A stretch of 64,000 nucleotides of DNA from NCBI GenBank assembly GCA_023091665.1, contig JALJCQ010000012.1, positions 2,728,001 through 2,792,000 of the forward strand, in the 5' to 3' direction. The translations under genes and the position numbers were made by a program. The stretch comes from Pythium myriotylum. Taxonomy: Eukaryota > Oomycota > Peronosporomycetes > Pythiales > Pythiaceae. This document shows, one piece after another, positions 9,301-19,341 of this stretch; within the stretch, counting starts at the first letter, position 1, and every line of letters starts with the position of its first letter. The notes under the pieces were generated by a model. The model saw only the letters and a program-made list of their open reading frames with translations, was not told the DNA's origin and ran no database searches.

Positions 9301-11151
9301 GAGTGGACATCGTGGACGTGAGAAGACATATCTCACGTTGAGTCGCGACTTTTATTGGCCTCGCCAATTTAAGTTCGTGCGCAAGTACGTCCGTGCTTGC
9401 GAGGTTGCCAGCGAGTGAAGTCGGGACCTTCACTTCGCGCGCCGCTACAGTCTCTGCCTGTACCAACTGAGTCCTGGGAGTCCGTCTCCATGGACTTCAT
9501 CTTCGGGTTTCCCGAAGATGAACAAAAGAACAACGGGATACTCGTGTTCGTGGATCGTTTCAGCAAGATGGTGCATCTTGCTGCAGTTCCAGAGACGATC
9601 ACAGCCGAAGGCTGCGCTCGCGTCTCCGTCGACACGGTGTTTCGACACCATGGACTGCCACGAGAGCTCGTGTCAGATCGAGACCCACGGTTTACCGCGG
9701 AATTCTGGCGCGCCGTGTTCCGTTCCCTCGGAACACGAATCAAGATGTCGACCTCTGACCATCCTGAGACCGATGGTCAGACAGAGCGCGCGAACCGCGT
9801 GATCGAAGAGATTCTTCGAGGCTACGTCCACTCGTTCTCGAGTTGGAGTGAGTTTTTGCCGATGGTCGAATTCGCCATCAACAACTCTGTGCATGCGTCG
9901 ACGACGCATACACCGTTCTACGTGAATGGCCTCCGCCATCCACGTATTCCAACCCTTTTGGAGAGTGAGTCTCCTTCAGGGGAGGGAGGGACTCGCTCGA
10001 GCGAGCTCCCGGACCGCTCTCGCTCCTCGGAGATCGACGTAATGGTCGATCCTCCCACCGATGACGCTCCAGTCATCGGTCGCGCTCGTGAGAACGACGA
10101 CGACGACGACGACGATGAAGCCGACGACGCGCTCGAAGTCGATGATGACGACTTCGACGGCGACGAGAGCGATGGCGCTCTCGTCGAAGAAGAGATGGAC
10201 GTCTCAGCAGCGCGCACGTCGCGCGCTGCTGCCAAGCAAACAGAGTCAGCAGAGGACTTCTTGCTGAAGCGCCAAGCGGTTGTCCGCTTTGTACAGGATT
10301 AGATCGCCCACGCGGTCGATCGACAGAAGATGAACGCAGACAAGAATGGAAGAGGTAACACTCTTTCATTTAATGAAGGTGACTTAGTGTTGTTATCAAC
10401 GACTACACTACCTACACATGCAGTTACCAACGTCGGTAGCAACAAGTTGCTACCGAAATTCATCGGTACGTTCCGCGTGCTCCGCCGCATGGGGCACGCG
10501 TATACGCTTGAGCTTCCTCGTAGGATGCGGACGCATCCTACGTTCTACTTTGGTCGCCTTCGTCCGTACCATCAGTACGACGGCGCTTCCGAGCAATCGG
10601 AATCCCCGAGCGCTCGAGAGTCCCGAGGAGAAGCTTGTACTCCCGGACAAGCGTGTTCAACTCCGCTTGAACACGGTCGTGCGAGCCCCGCAGCGTCGCC
10701 AGCTGCGCCTCCAGCCGCACTCGCTGCGACCGCTCCTCCGCAAGGTCTGCGCGGAGACGCTCCTGCGCAAGCTGGAGCCGAAGATCGTCCGAGTCGTCGC
10801 GACGAGCCGAGTACGACTCGTCGCGTTGAGGATACGTCGGCGCGGCCGGTGGATAATGTCTTCCCATCGCCGCCACCCCCACTGGTTGACTCCAGTGGTG
10901 CTGAGCGCTGGATCGTTGAGCGCTTGCTGAATCATAGGGATCAGCAGGGCGGTAATCGAACGAAGTATCTCGTTCGATGGCGCGGCTATCCGCCATCTGC
11001 GGATAGCTGGGAGCCGCGCGAGGCTCTCCTCGAAGATGTTCCGGGTCTCGTCGCTCAGTACGACGAGATCCACCCGCTGCGTAAGGCAGCGAGGAAGCAG
11101 CACGCTCCTCGCTCGCGCGGCGGCGCTCGTAGATTTGCTCGAGGCCTGTAA
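6335..11151 (+). pseudogene. pol: Gypsy-1 Pol polyprotein, broken
   Basis: Read in the -1 frame from gag. The aspartic protease has a D-C-G-A active site near 6525. A long linker follows, then reverse transcriptase with YFDD at 8153-8164 and RNase H with its D-E-D acidic residues (about 8590-8960). The integrase has a His/Cys zinc finger (about 9290-9410) and a D-D-E core (about 9490-9810). A low-complexity linker leads to a C-terminal chromodomain (10905-11050) that in relatives steers integration to modified chromatin. Breaks: an in-frame TAG at 7943-7945 inside RT; a one-base deletion near 9405 that changes frame at the zinc finger; and TAG at 10300-10302 after the integrase core. All catalytic residues survive, so the breaks look recent. 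Alternatives are suppressed stops or sequence errors. Confidence 0.88.
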
Positions 11152-11677
11152 TGGCCTCGAGGAGGTCGGCAGGGATCCGACCTCTCCACCCTTCGCTGAG
11201 GTATTCCTCGCGAGTGACGCGATCAGCGTCAGGTGGACAGTGTGGGCAGGCTCCTCCCCACACGAAACAAGGCAAGCCATTACGGCGCGAGCGCCGGTGG
11301 ACGCGCATTCGTCCACCAGTTTCGGAGAACCCTTCGAACTTCTCTCGTTGCGACTTGAGCGCAACGAGCCAGGTCTTCATGCCTCCCTTGACTTTGACGT
11401 TGTCAAGGAACTGATTCCATCCCTGGATCAACGCAGGGAGGTCGCGATCAGTTGGTCTATCGTTGTGACGATAGAAACGCCGTTCGAAAAAGCATTCGAT
11501 TAAAAATCGACGGCGCATCTCGCGGTCGCGATAGTGGCGCGCGACGTACGGATCGTCTTCGAGCCAACCGCAGTCGAAGAGATCGCACGTCCGCAAGGGA
11601 TCGTGCGCACCACTCCATCGGCTGATGTCGTAAGCCGATGGAAGCCAGGGTGTGACTTCTGGCGCCGAGGATCTCAA
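10538..11677 (-). CDS. Gypsy-1 antisense ORF b
   Basis: A 380-residue open frame on the strand opposite the element; it is actually stop-free from about 11715. I do not recognise a family. The N-terminal half looks like a folded, aromatic and basic domain with a W-G-G-A-C-P-H-C-P-P cysteine/histidine patch. The C-terminal 80 residues form a convincing Leu/Glu/Arg heptad coiled coil ending in a basic KRRR stretch, a possible nuclear signal. The last 600 bp lie antisense to the integrase-chromodomain linker and the chromodomain itself, so both strands are coding there. No ATG is seen near its 5' end. It probably joins antisense ORF a by a frameshift or short intron. Confidence 0.55.
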   Translation of the reverse strand: MRSSAPEVTPWLPSAYDISRWSGAHDPLRTCDLFDCGWLEDDPYVARHYRDREMRRRFLIECFFERRFYRHNDRPTDRDLPALIQGWNQFLDNVKVKGGMKTWLVALKSQREKFEGFSETGGRMRVHRRSRRNGLPCFVWGGACPHCPPDADRVTREEYLSEGWRGRIPADLLEAITGLEQIYERRRASEERAASSLPYAAGGSRRTERRDPEHLRGEPRAAPSYPQMADSRAIERDTSFDYRPADPYDSASAQRSSAQHHWSQPVGVAAMGRHYPPAAPTYPQRDESYSARRDDSDDLRLQLAQERLRADLAEERSQRVRLEAQLATLRGSHDRVQAELNTLVREYKLLLGTLERSGIPIARKRRRTDGTDEGDQSRT

Positions 11678-12291
11678 GGCTCGATCCTCGGACTCTTGGT
11701 CGCGTTGGTGATGACCACCTCACGATCATTTCGATCGTGAGGGCTGGGATCTTCCGCGACCTCCCCATCCTCCTTCATCTGCTCGTCCGCCTCGCTGTAC
11801 GGCGCCGAGTAGCTGTTCGGCGACCGCTCGGACGACGAGCAGCTGAACAATGGCGATTCTTCGAAAGGACCGCGCGCGGCACGGTCCTCCGACTTGGCTT
11901 CTTCCTCGCCGTCGCTCTCGTCGTAATCGACGAGCTCCGACAGCGTCGGCGATCGCTCTGGAGGCGCGGCTCTGCGTGCTGCGACGATCAACGTCGCAGC
12001 GCTCGCCGGCGCCTTCATCTCTTCGTCGCCGTCGGCCTCGACGTCGCAGCGCATCTCGGCGTCGGCCGACGGGTCTTCAGTCGTCTTGGACGACGGTGGA
12101 TGGCCACCGTCGTTATTCGCGGTGTCTTCAAGTGGCTCGGTCGAGGTGGCGCCCTCGCCGGCCGTCGAGTTGCCTTCGACCGCTGCGCTGGTACGCGCAG
12201 CGGCATCCTCGCTCGCCTGAGTCGCGCTCATGGCGCGCACTGCCATTGCAGCGCGGTAGTCGGCGACGCTGATGGTCTTCTTCGCGTCCAT
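11674..12291 (-). CDS. Gypsy-1 antisense ORF a
   Basis: A 205-residue open frame on the minus strand starting at the ATG at 12291; the frame is open upstream to 12405. It begins with MDAKKTISVADYRAAM, then becomes Ala/Thr/Ser-rich and strongly acidic, with no domain I know. It ends four bases past the start of the open frame of ORF b, in a different phase. It sits in the space between the end of pol (11151) and the polypurine tract (12420), which has no sense-strand gene. Position and polarity suggest an accessory gene expressed from the 3' LTR side; a chance open frame in GC-rich DNA is the alternative. Confidence 0.5.
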   Translation of the reverse strand: MDAKKTISVADYRAAMAVRAMSATQASEDAAARTSAAVEGNSTAGEGATSTEPLEDTANNDGGHPPSSKTTEDPSADAEMRCDVEADGDEEMKAPASAATLIVAARRAAPPERSPTLSELVDYDESDGEEEAKSEDRAARGPFEESPLFSCSSSERSPNSYSAPYSEADEQMKEDGEVAEDPSPHDRNDREVVITNATKSPRIEP

Positions 12292-12419
12292 TCTCCGAAT
12301 GGACCGCGACATTGAAGGCGTTGATCGGTGACGATCAACGCCGCGGCTCGCGACTCGCCGTTGGACCAACTGACCAACAAGTGCTCCCTGTCGCAAGTCG
12401 TTCAATGCGACTTTCGTCT

Positions 12420-12433
12420 TGAGGGGAGGGTGA
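12420..12433 (+). other. Gypsy-1 polypurine tract
   Basis: TGAGGGGAGGGTGA abuts the 3' LTR directly and is almost all purine, as expected for the plus-strand DNA priming site. Confidence 0.75.
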
Positions 12434-12758
12434 TGTAACGGGGTGTGCCCGTTACATGGTACGGACCCATGTCAATGCTGTCCGATAGGAACGTCGTGAA
12501 CCCATCTGGTTGCGATGTCTCCTGATTGGATAATATCCCACGATATTTTCCCGATTTCCCACCAATCACGCTAGGGTCTTGTGATTGAGCGGATGGCAGA
12601 AATCCGAGGGCGGATCTGCGAGGTTTTATATACAAAGAGTAGGTTTTTCTAGGTTTCCTAATCCATAAATTCAGTTTCCCATTTGCCCGATTCAACACAA
12701 GTCTCTGTGTTGCGCGCTTCCTACACTGCTCCACAGTGTACGTGACGTAACGAGGTCA
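12434..12758 (+). repeat. Gypsy-1 3' LTR, 11 bp short
   Basis: Matches 4870-5194 with two differences. The final 11 bp of the LTR, including the inverted end CGTTACA, are missing and replaced by unrelated sequence, so the right end was trimmed after insertion. Confidence 0.9.
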
Positions 12759-12908
12759 ACGGTCTAGTTGACTTGCGGGTCGCGAGTCAAAATGAATACG
12801 CACTGGAAGACTGAAGGTGTGCTTGGATTCAGTTGTCTCGTGTCGGAAGTCCAGCTCTCTATAGGAAAGCAAGGAGCCACTGATCAAGTTGATGAAAATC
12901 CACAGGAG

Positions 12909-12941
<33 letters not shown>

Positions 12942-13807
12942 ATGGCGTTGCAATCTAGCTGCAAGTAATTTATTTATCTTTGATGTCGACACCAACGCGA
13001 CCCCAATCCTCAATTAAGTGCTGTTTTCTGTAATCAATTTGAGTCAATAGGAATGTCAAAAAGTGCCTCATTTTTGTCGTTACTGACTATACCTTGTGTT
13101 CCAAAAAAACAACAAGGTTACACCTCCAGGGCTTGTCCCAGTTTGACCAGAGAAACGATTGACTGGTTTCAACTAAATACGGATTTGGTCAGTGTGTTCA
13201 CTCTCAGACCAGACTGGTCGGAAAGGGGGTATCGTCTGGTTTTATTTCCGGTATTTCCGGTTTCACCCGATATTTTGGTCATCAGACACCTCATTATTTG
13301 TCGCCGCTCCTTGAAGGTTGCCAATGAAATGGTACACATACATTAGACCATCCTCATTTCGTTGAAGTTTCTGCGAGTTGTAATCGTGAGGACTCTGCGT
13401 GAACAGAAGTCGATCAACATTGAACCATGGGTTCTCTAACAGTGCGTTCTAATCTTACGCGACTTATCTTACTGTTGAGAGCATTAAGGGCACTGGCGAC
13501 GTTTCGCTTGCCACACCGTGAGACGAAAGATACACTTTGCCTTGCGCTCGGTTTGGAGCTCGCCAATACACTTCCTGGTTTCGTCAAATGCTGGTAGCAA
13601 GCATTTGTCTTGAAGCACCCGGTGATATCCCTCGGAGAACAGATGAATGCTCGCGATGCACAGATCGATCGCTATGGAGAGAGATTCGTCTGGTTGTTAA
13701 ACGATCAGCAATGTTGTCCATCGTTTTGCATACTGGCATTTGGTCGCGCTCGAGACGCTGGTCAACGATTTCCGCTCGTATGTCACGGAACGGCATTACC
13801 GTCGAGT
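12759..13807. other. Spacer between Gypsy-1 and Gypsy-2
   Basis: About 1 kb with no gene I can support. It contains a CT-rich microsatellite at about 12908-12942 and several short open frames without recognisable domains. The Gypsy-2 target site lies at its right end. Confidence 0.55.
12908..12942. repeat. CT microsatellite
   Basis: A run of CT dinucleotides with two small interruptions. Confidence 0.85.
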
Positions 13808-13900
13808 ACTCTGTGGTATAGCGCCCCGATTCCGCGGGCATGAGTTTCTGCAAGCGCTAGGTGACCGGTCAGGCGAAGGTGTCCACGACCAAGTCCCAAG

Positions 13901-13959
13901 GAAGTGATCAGTCTGGCGTACCCTTAGTACCCAAGCCAAAACGAAGTGAACAGTCTGGC
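13901..13959 (+). promoter_or_regulatory. Dispersed motif pair 1 (LTR)
   Basis: GAAGTGATCAGTCTGGC at 13901 and GAAGTGAACAGTCTGGC at 13943, spaced 42 bp start to start. The first has TGATCA and the second TGAACA at the centre, the most common order in the element. Confidence 0.85.
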
Positions 13960-14244
13960 GCCCAAGTCAAGATTCCGTATTCCAGACTCGGCGGTACAAG
14001 TTATCGTATTTCTCTTTATTTAGAAACCTCACATAAAAACAGTAGGAGTAGGAACCTTATATTTGACAGATTTCAGTAGGTAGGAACGGGTGCTTGCCAC
14101 CCAATAACCCACGGAAAAGGGGGCGATTCTCCGCCGCTAATTCCGTGGGAGTCAGTCCACAAATTTTCCTCCTTCTCGCAGAAGCCCCCTGATTCCCCCT
14201 CAACAGTAGCCCGTCAGTATCTCGAGGAAGTTACTAAGAGTTTC

Positions 14245-14313
14245 GAAGTGATCAGTCTGGTCGATCGGCCGCCTATTTTGGGTACTGTCGCGATCCGAAG
14301 TGATCAGTCTGGC
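14245..14313 (+). promoter_or_regulatory. Dispersed motif pair 2 (LTR)
   Basis: Two TGATCA-type copies at 14245 and 14297, 52 bp apart, close to five helical turns. Confidence 0.82.
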
Positions 14314-14610
14314 CGAGAGCCGGGAGGTTTTGCCTGCGCTTCCTGCCAAGTTCCCCGTAGGAGTTCTCCAAGAGCTCCATCGTCTCCAAGCCGTTCTTTC
14401 TCGCTGCCTCTAGACTTGTGAGGGTCTAGTTGTAGTGTCGTGTCAGAGTTCCGGGTCTCCGCTTCAAAGAAGTTGTGATATCCGGGTCTGAAGCGAGTGT
14501 TCGAAGCACGCAAGATCCACCCCGTTTCCTGAGAATATTGTTGCCGTCGGCGACTCAAGAGCGAGCCTACATACGCCAGGTGCCCGTTTTTGATTCTGCC
14601 ACACGACAAC

Positions 14611-14623
14611 TGGTGCGTATGCC
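14611..14623 (+). other. Gypsy-2 primer-binding site
   Basis: TGGTGCGTATGCC begins two bases after the LTR. It contains the ATG (14619) that is the best gag start, so primer pairing and translation start overlap. Confidence 0.55.
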
Positions 14624-16505
14624 AGGAGCGGAGCCGTTAGCTGTTACGATACACGGTGAGAAGATGGAAGAGAAGGCAGAGATGCGGCAAGGTCAAGTCA
14701 CAGACCCGAAGAATGTTTCGATCCGCCTCGTTGTTCAAAGCGCAGTCCATGACACAACTCGGGTGTACCGACTGTCAGAAGCGAACGAAATCGGCCTTCG
14801 GTACCAACGACAGGTGCTGAAAATGCCGTCCGCCTCAGAATGCTGGTTTTCCCTGTATGAAATTACGAAAGTAGGGCCCACGACATTCTTTGCCGGTTCG
14901 CGACTGAGGGCGTCCACCTACGACTTCGCGACGATTGACGAAGCGATCGATTTTGTGGAGAAGATGTTGACGTCATGTGGTTACAATTTGTATCGGAGAA
15001 GCAATTACCAAGATGCAGTCTACCTGAATCCAGAACGGATGGCGCAGGACATGGGCTACATGATGTCAGTTCTGCTTGCCGAGTATGAATGGGAGACTAG
15101 CGTTATCCAATATCGGGAGGAGGACACAACGTTCGATCCGAAGTACATGGTCGTTGCTGACGTAGCTCACACTCCGCAGACCAAGCCGGCGAAGCCACGC
15201 TCGATGAAACGCTTTGATGAAGAATCCAGTTCAGATGAAGAAATTCAACTCGAGAGTCCGATCAGGAAGAAGCTGGAGTTTGCCAGTGATGAAGGATCCT
15301 TCTCCTCCCCCACGGACAAGATCAAGCGAAAGAATAACCCGCTGGCGACGAAGCTGATGGCGCTGACGGCCGGAGGGATGTTGTCGATGGATGAGTTATC
15401 AGAAGTGATACAAGCGCTGAGCCCAGATACCGCGAAGCGAGTTGCGGCCACGCGAGCCCCGGCGAAACAGACTCGAAGCACTAAGAAAGGATTCGCGCGT
15501 CTAGAAGATTCCGAGTCTGACGACGATGAACAGGACGAATCGTCTGATGAAGAGACTCTTAAACGCGTCAAGAAGTCTGTCAAGAAGCCGAAGAAGCCAG
15601 TCAAGCGCAGCGCTCGCCATTCAGATATGGAAGATGAGCTCGGTCTCTCAATGTATGAAGATTCTGACTCGGATGTGTCTGGACCTCGACGACGTGATCG
15701 ACATGTGACAACGGTCATCCAGAATGTCAATGTGAAGTCATTCAGTGGTGCCAAGGTTTTCCCGGAAGAAGCCAAGGCATGGCTCTCGAAGTTTCTTCAC
15801 ATCGCTGATCTGTCCAACTGGTCCAATCGTCAACGTCTCGGTTCGTTCGTAGACGCTCTCACGGGTCCGGCGAGGTATTGGCAGAAGCAGCTCCCTTCGT
15901 CAACAAGGAAGAAGTGGAAGCTCACGATGAAGGCCTTTTATCGAAAGTATTGCACTGAGAGCACGCCATCCACGCTCACGTATTACCGGCTAACTCAGAA
16001 GCCTGACGAGTCAGCCTTGGATTACTTCTATCGGTTTAATGCGGCAGGCCTTCGCGCTCGCATCGATTTCCGTGTAGATGATGACGATGACGAAGATCGT
16101 ATCCCGGCCGATTTGAAGGACCACATTCAGCAGTTCTTTGACACGCTACATGATAAAGCTGTTCAGTCCCAATTCCGTTACAGCAAGTACAAGTCGATTG
16201 ACAAGCTCGAGGAGAAGCTCGAGATGTACGAGAACTCCCAAGCGAAGCCAACGCCCAAGAAGCAGGCCAAGAAGCAACCGGAGGAGAGCAATGACCCACC
16301 TCCTGCAGTCAATAAGGTCAACGCAGGTCAGAGGCAGCAAAGCTCTAATGGTGGAAGTCAAGCTCATCAGACTAGCGGAAACGGTAATGAGGTCCGCTGT
16401 GAACATTGTGGCAAGTCCGGACATACCAAGGAAAGCTGCTTTCAACTTCATGAGTATGAGTTTTGCGGAGTGACTGGTCACACGATTCAAGTCTGTCGAA
16501 GATGA
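14619..16505 (+). CDS. gag: Gypsy-2 Gag
   Basis: A 628-residue Gag, much longer than usual. The N-terminal 250 residues are unfamiliar. A long acidic and Lys-rich low-complexity region follows (about 15210-15710), then a capsid-like domain from about 15730 (GAKVFPEEAKAWLSKFLHI and onward, the typical retrotransposon Gag helix pattern). A Gln/Lys-rich linker leads to a CCHC knuckle C-x2-C-x4-H-x4-C near 16400 and a second, degenerate knuckle lacking one cysteine spacing. The frame is open upstream into the LTR, but 14619 is the first ATG; the ORF ends at TGA 16503-16505. A 24-codon ORF starts with an overlapping ATGA. Pol is in another frame from 16552, so I cannot see how pol is reached in this copy. 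Confidence 0.88.
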   Translation: MPGAEPLAVTIHGEKMEEKAEMRQGQVTDPKNVSIRLVVQSAVHDTTRVYRLSEANEIGLRYQRQVLKMPSASECWFSLYEITKVGPTTFFAGSRLRASTYDFATIDEAIDFVEKMLTSCGYNLYRRSNYQDAVYLNPERMAQDMGYMMSVLLAEYEWETSVIQYREEDTTFDPKYMVVADVAHTPQTKPAKPRSMKRFDEESSSDEEIQLESPIRKKLEFASDEGSFSSPTDKIKRKNNPLATKLMALTAGGMLSMDELSEVIQALSPDTAKRVAATRAPAKQTRSTKKGFARLEDSESDDDEQDESSDEETLKRVKKSVKKPKKPVKRSARHSDMEDELGLSMYEDSDSDVSGPRRRDRHVTTVIQNVNVKSFSGAKVFPEEAKAWLSKFLHIADLSNWSNRQRLGSFVDALTGPARYWQKQLPSSTRKKWKLTMKAFYRKYCTESTPSTLTYYRLTQKPDESALDYFYRFNAAGLRARIDFRVDDDDDEDRIPADLKDHIQQFFDTLHDKAVQSQFRYSKYKSIDKLEEKLEMYENSQAKPTPKKQAKKQPEESNDPPPAVNKVNAGQRQQSSNGGSQAHQTSGNGNEVRCEHCGKSGHTKESCFQLHEYEFCGVTGHTIQVCRR

Positions 16506-17691
16506 AGATGCTCAGCCCAAAGCTCAAGACCGGCGAGATTACTGTGGATGATCTCGTTCGGCAGTTAAACCGCTAGCCCCGCAGCACTCTGCCAGTGATG
16601 TACGTGACGGGGACGTCGCGGCGACTTTGCATGTGAAGAAGATCCGGCGCAAATCGAAGAAATACCAGAAACAAAAGGCGCCTTACATTGATGGAGAAAG
16701 TGTTCACGTGGAAAATGGAGCGAAGAAACATGAAGAAACAAGTTATGATGACACTGTGCATGAAGAACTGAATGTATATGAAGATGCAGTCAAGGATGTC
16801 GCGCTACCTGCGGTGTTTGAATCGGTAGTGTCGACTGTGGATGAGAAACAAGAAGAAACAAGTGATGGAAACTGTGTATGTGAAGATGTATATATGAGAG
16901 AAGCTGTTGGTGATGAAGATGAAGAGCTGCATGTGCTATTATGCCCAATTGAGCCAATTGAAGAAGGTGACGAGGGCGCTTACGACGAAGATGCTGATGG
17001 AGGAGATATGAAGATGCCAAATGGTGCTCGAGATATATCTCTGCAAAGAAAGGTAACTCACATTCGTCTCGTTGGTGATGAACGACGAGGGTGGTGGAAG
17101 AACCACGAATTGTCAACGAACGAAAAGATACAAGCCTTCGTGCATGGTGCTGTTGAAGGACTCGAGATTCCGTTGATGCTGGATTCGGGAGCGAACATCA
17201 GTCTGTTACACACCAACTTGGCACGTAAGTTGGGGTTGAGAGTGCGGGCGTTCGAGGACTCGAGTGAATTCTTCGGTGTGAGCGAGGAACCGATGCAAGC
17301 GCACGGAAAGGTCATGGTGAAGATCCGGCTGGGAGAGTTCGTGGTGTACGAAGTCGAGATGTGGGTGGCTGAGTTTGAAGCTCACTCGTTGATTATTCTC
17401 GGCACCGACTTCATGATGTGCGCCGGGCTGAAGATCGACTTGGGCAAGAAGCGGTGTGAAGTGCCTGACGAAGATGCGTTGCCGCTGCTGAGTTATGGCG
17501 ATCTGCGCTGTGAGGTGTATGCGGCTTCGTATGACGCGGTGCGCTTGGCCGTGAGGATGCCACTCCTGCGTGGCAGCGACGTTGCTGTGCTGGTTGCTGG
17601 GGAGACCCGCCTCGAAGCGATCGGTCTGGAGTTGAGCAAGGGAGAGGCCACTAAAGAGGCGATTACGGAGCCGAATAGAAGCGCGGTCACC

Positions 17692-17789
17692 GAAGTGATC
17701 AGTCTGGCGGAATGTCTCAACCATGAAGAGGCCGAAGTGATCAGTCTGGTCCAGGGCAGAGCGGGAGCAACTGAAGTGAACCGTCTGGC
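17692..17789 (+). promoter_or_regulatory. Dispersed motif triplet 3 (inside pol)
   Basis: Copies at 17692, 17734 and 17773 (spacings 42 and 39) lie in the protease-RT linker. Here the motif is translated as E-V-I-S-L twice and E-V-N-R-L once. The third copy has CCG for CAG. Confidence 0.82.
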
Positions 17790-19243
17790 GGATGAGCGAG
17801 CGTTTTCACAGGTTTGCATGCTGGACGGACCTCTCCCTGAAGATCTGGATCAGTCGAAGTTTGCAAGGGAAGTCTACGTCCATGAAGGGGTAGAGATGTC
17901 AGTTGAGAGCATGAGAGAGCAGCTCGCGTTGCTACCTGAGTTTGACGAGGCCCCGCTGGTGGAAGTCGACATGAGTGAAGCCGACATCGGCGACGAAGAG
18001 ACGACGGCCGAGGAGATTGAAATGATCAGGGAAACGTTGGAAGCAAGGTCCGCTAGCTTTATTAGCTCCGGGAACGCTCTACCACCGCCAGCGAAAGGGG
18101 TCGTGTGTGACGTGGACGTCGGGGACGCGAAGCCGATCGCTCAAGCCGCGAGACGAGTGCCGCCGCACCTGCTGGGAAGATTGTATGAGTTGCTGCGCGG
18201 CCTCCTCCGACAAGGTTTGATAAGATATTCGAACTCACCGTGGGCATCACCGATCGTCATTGTGCTGAAGAAGAACGGGAAAGACATCCGTCTTTGCATT
18301 GACTATCGCCTTGTGAATGGACTGACGAAGCTGATGGTATACGCGATGCCACTGATAGATGACCTGCTCGACAACTTTGAAGGGATCATGTGGTTTTGCT
18401 CTTTGGATAATGCGAGCGGATTCTGGGCTGTACCTTTAACGGTCCGCGCGCGGCTGGTGACTGCTTTTATCTGCCCGCTCGGACACTTCGAATGGACGAG
18501 GATGCCTCAAGGTTTGAAGAATGCCCCACAGATTTACCAGCGCATGATTGATAACGCCGCCGGTTTGATGGCAGTGTTGGCAGCATCGATAACACCTGCA
18601 GAACAAATGGATGCAATACTCGAAGACATCGCGCCGATGAAGACAATTAAAGATATACCAGTCATTCGTCCCTTCCCTGATCTACGAAGAAATGCAGACG
18701 GATACGTGCTCACGTTCGATGGGGCAGTCAAGTTGAAGGGTACCCGGCCTGGCACGTTTGGTATGATCCTATGGAAACTGCCTGAGTGGAAGGTGGTTGC
18801 CGCGGAATATGATGTGAAGGAAGGGCTTACCGTGAACGACAGTGAATATCACGGCCTGCTCGGCGCACTCGAACTGGCAACGACGCGGGGTATCAAGGAG
18901 GTGCTCGTGTGTGGCGACTCCCGCCTGGTGATCGGGCAGATAAACGGTGATCTTCGGTGGAATCAAGCGTCGCTACAAGTCTGGCTGAATCGAGCGAAAG
19001 AGCAGCTCACCTTGTTCGACAGTGTGAGTTTCATTCACATCGCGCGCAAGTACAACCAGGCGGCAGACTTCCTCACCAGAGAGGCCATGCGATCCCAGTC
19101 GAGAGGTTCGGTCACTGATGATGCGCGCTTGCACGACTTGGAGCTTTTGAACACTCTCCCGGAGCTGTTGTACCGCGTGGACGATGAACACGTGTGCGAA
19201 GGAAAGCCGGAGGCGGAACCGGGGGCCACTATAATGGTAAGGC

Positions 19244-19341
19244 GAGTTGATCAGTCTGGCCACGAGGTCGAGCCAAATTCAGATCAACTGATCAGTCTGG
19301 AGCCGACTACCACCCGTGCAGAGCCAAGTGAACAGTCTGGT
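19244..19341 (+). promoter_or_regulatory. Dispersed motif triplet 4 (inside pol, different frames)
   Basis: Copies at 19244, 19285 and 19325 (spacings 41 and 40). They are read in two different phases, as V-D-Q-S-G, L-I-S-L and S-E-Q-S-G. The conserved part is therefore the nucleotide string, not a peptide. Confidence 0.82.

Larger units (their letters stand above)
4870..12758 (+). mobile_element. Gypsy-1: chromodomain LTR retrotransposon
   Basis: A 7.9 kb Ty3/Gypsy element in plus orientation. In order it holds: 5' LTR, primer site, gag, frameshift signal, protease, reverse transcriptase, RNase H, integrase, chromodomain, antisense ORFs, polypurine tract and 3' LTR. RT before integrase and the C-terminal chromodomain define a chromovirus-type Gypsy. 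The LTRs differ at only two places in 325 aligned bases (one G/C near 4914/12478 and one T/C near 5035/12591), so insertion was recent. The 3' LTR lacks its last 11 bp, so a target duplication cannot be confirmed. Two nonsense codons and one frameshift break pol, so this copy cannot make its own full enzyme set. Confidence 0.93.
13812..14608 (+). repeat. Gypsy-2 5' LTR
   Basis: 797 bp beginning TGTGG and ending CGACA. It holds four copies of the dispersed motif, at 13901, 13943, 14245 and 14297. The first pair is 42 bp apart and the second 52 bp. Start and end are fixed by the comparison with 27591-28387 and by the flanking ACTC duplication. Confidence 0.95.

Noticed and set aside
13206..13222. 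A reverse-strand copy of the Gypsy-2 motif outside the element (CCAGACTGGTC)
   Set aside because: Only the 8-base CAGTCTGG core matches; the GAAGTGA half is missing and there is no 42-bp partner.
13537..13811. A host gene interrupted by Gypsy-2
   Set aside because: One frame (from 13701) does stay open across the reconstructed target site and ends at 28427, but it is only about 49 codons with no recognisable domain.
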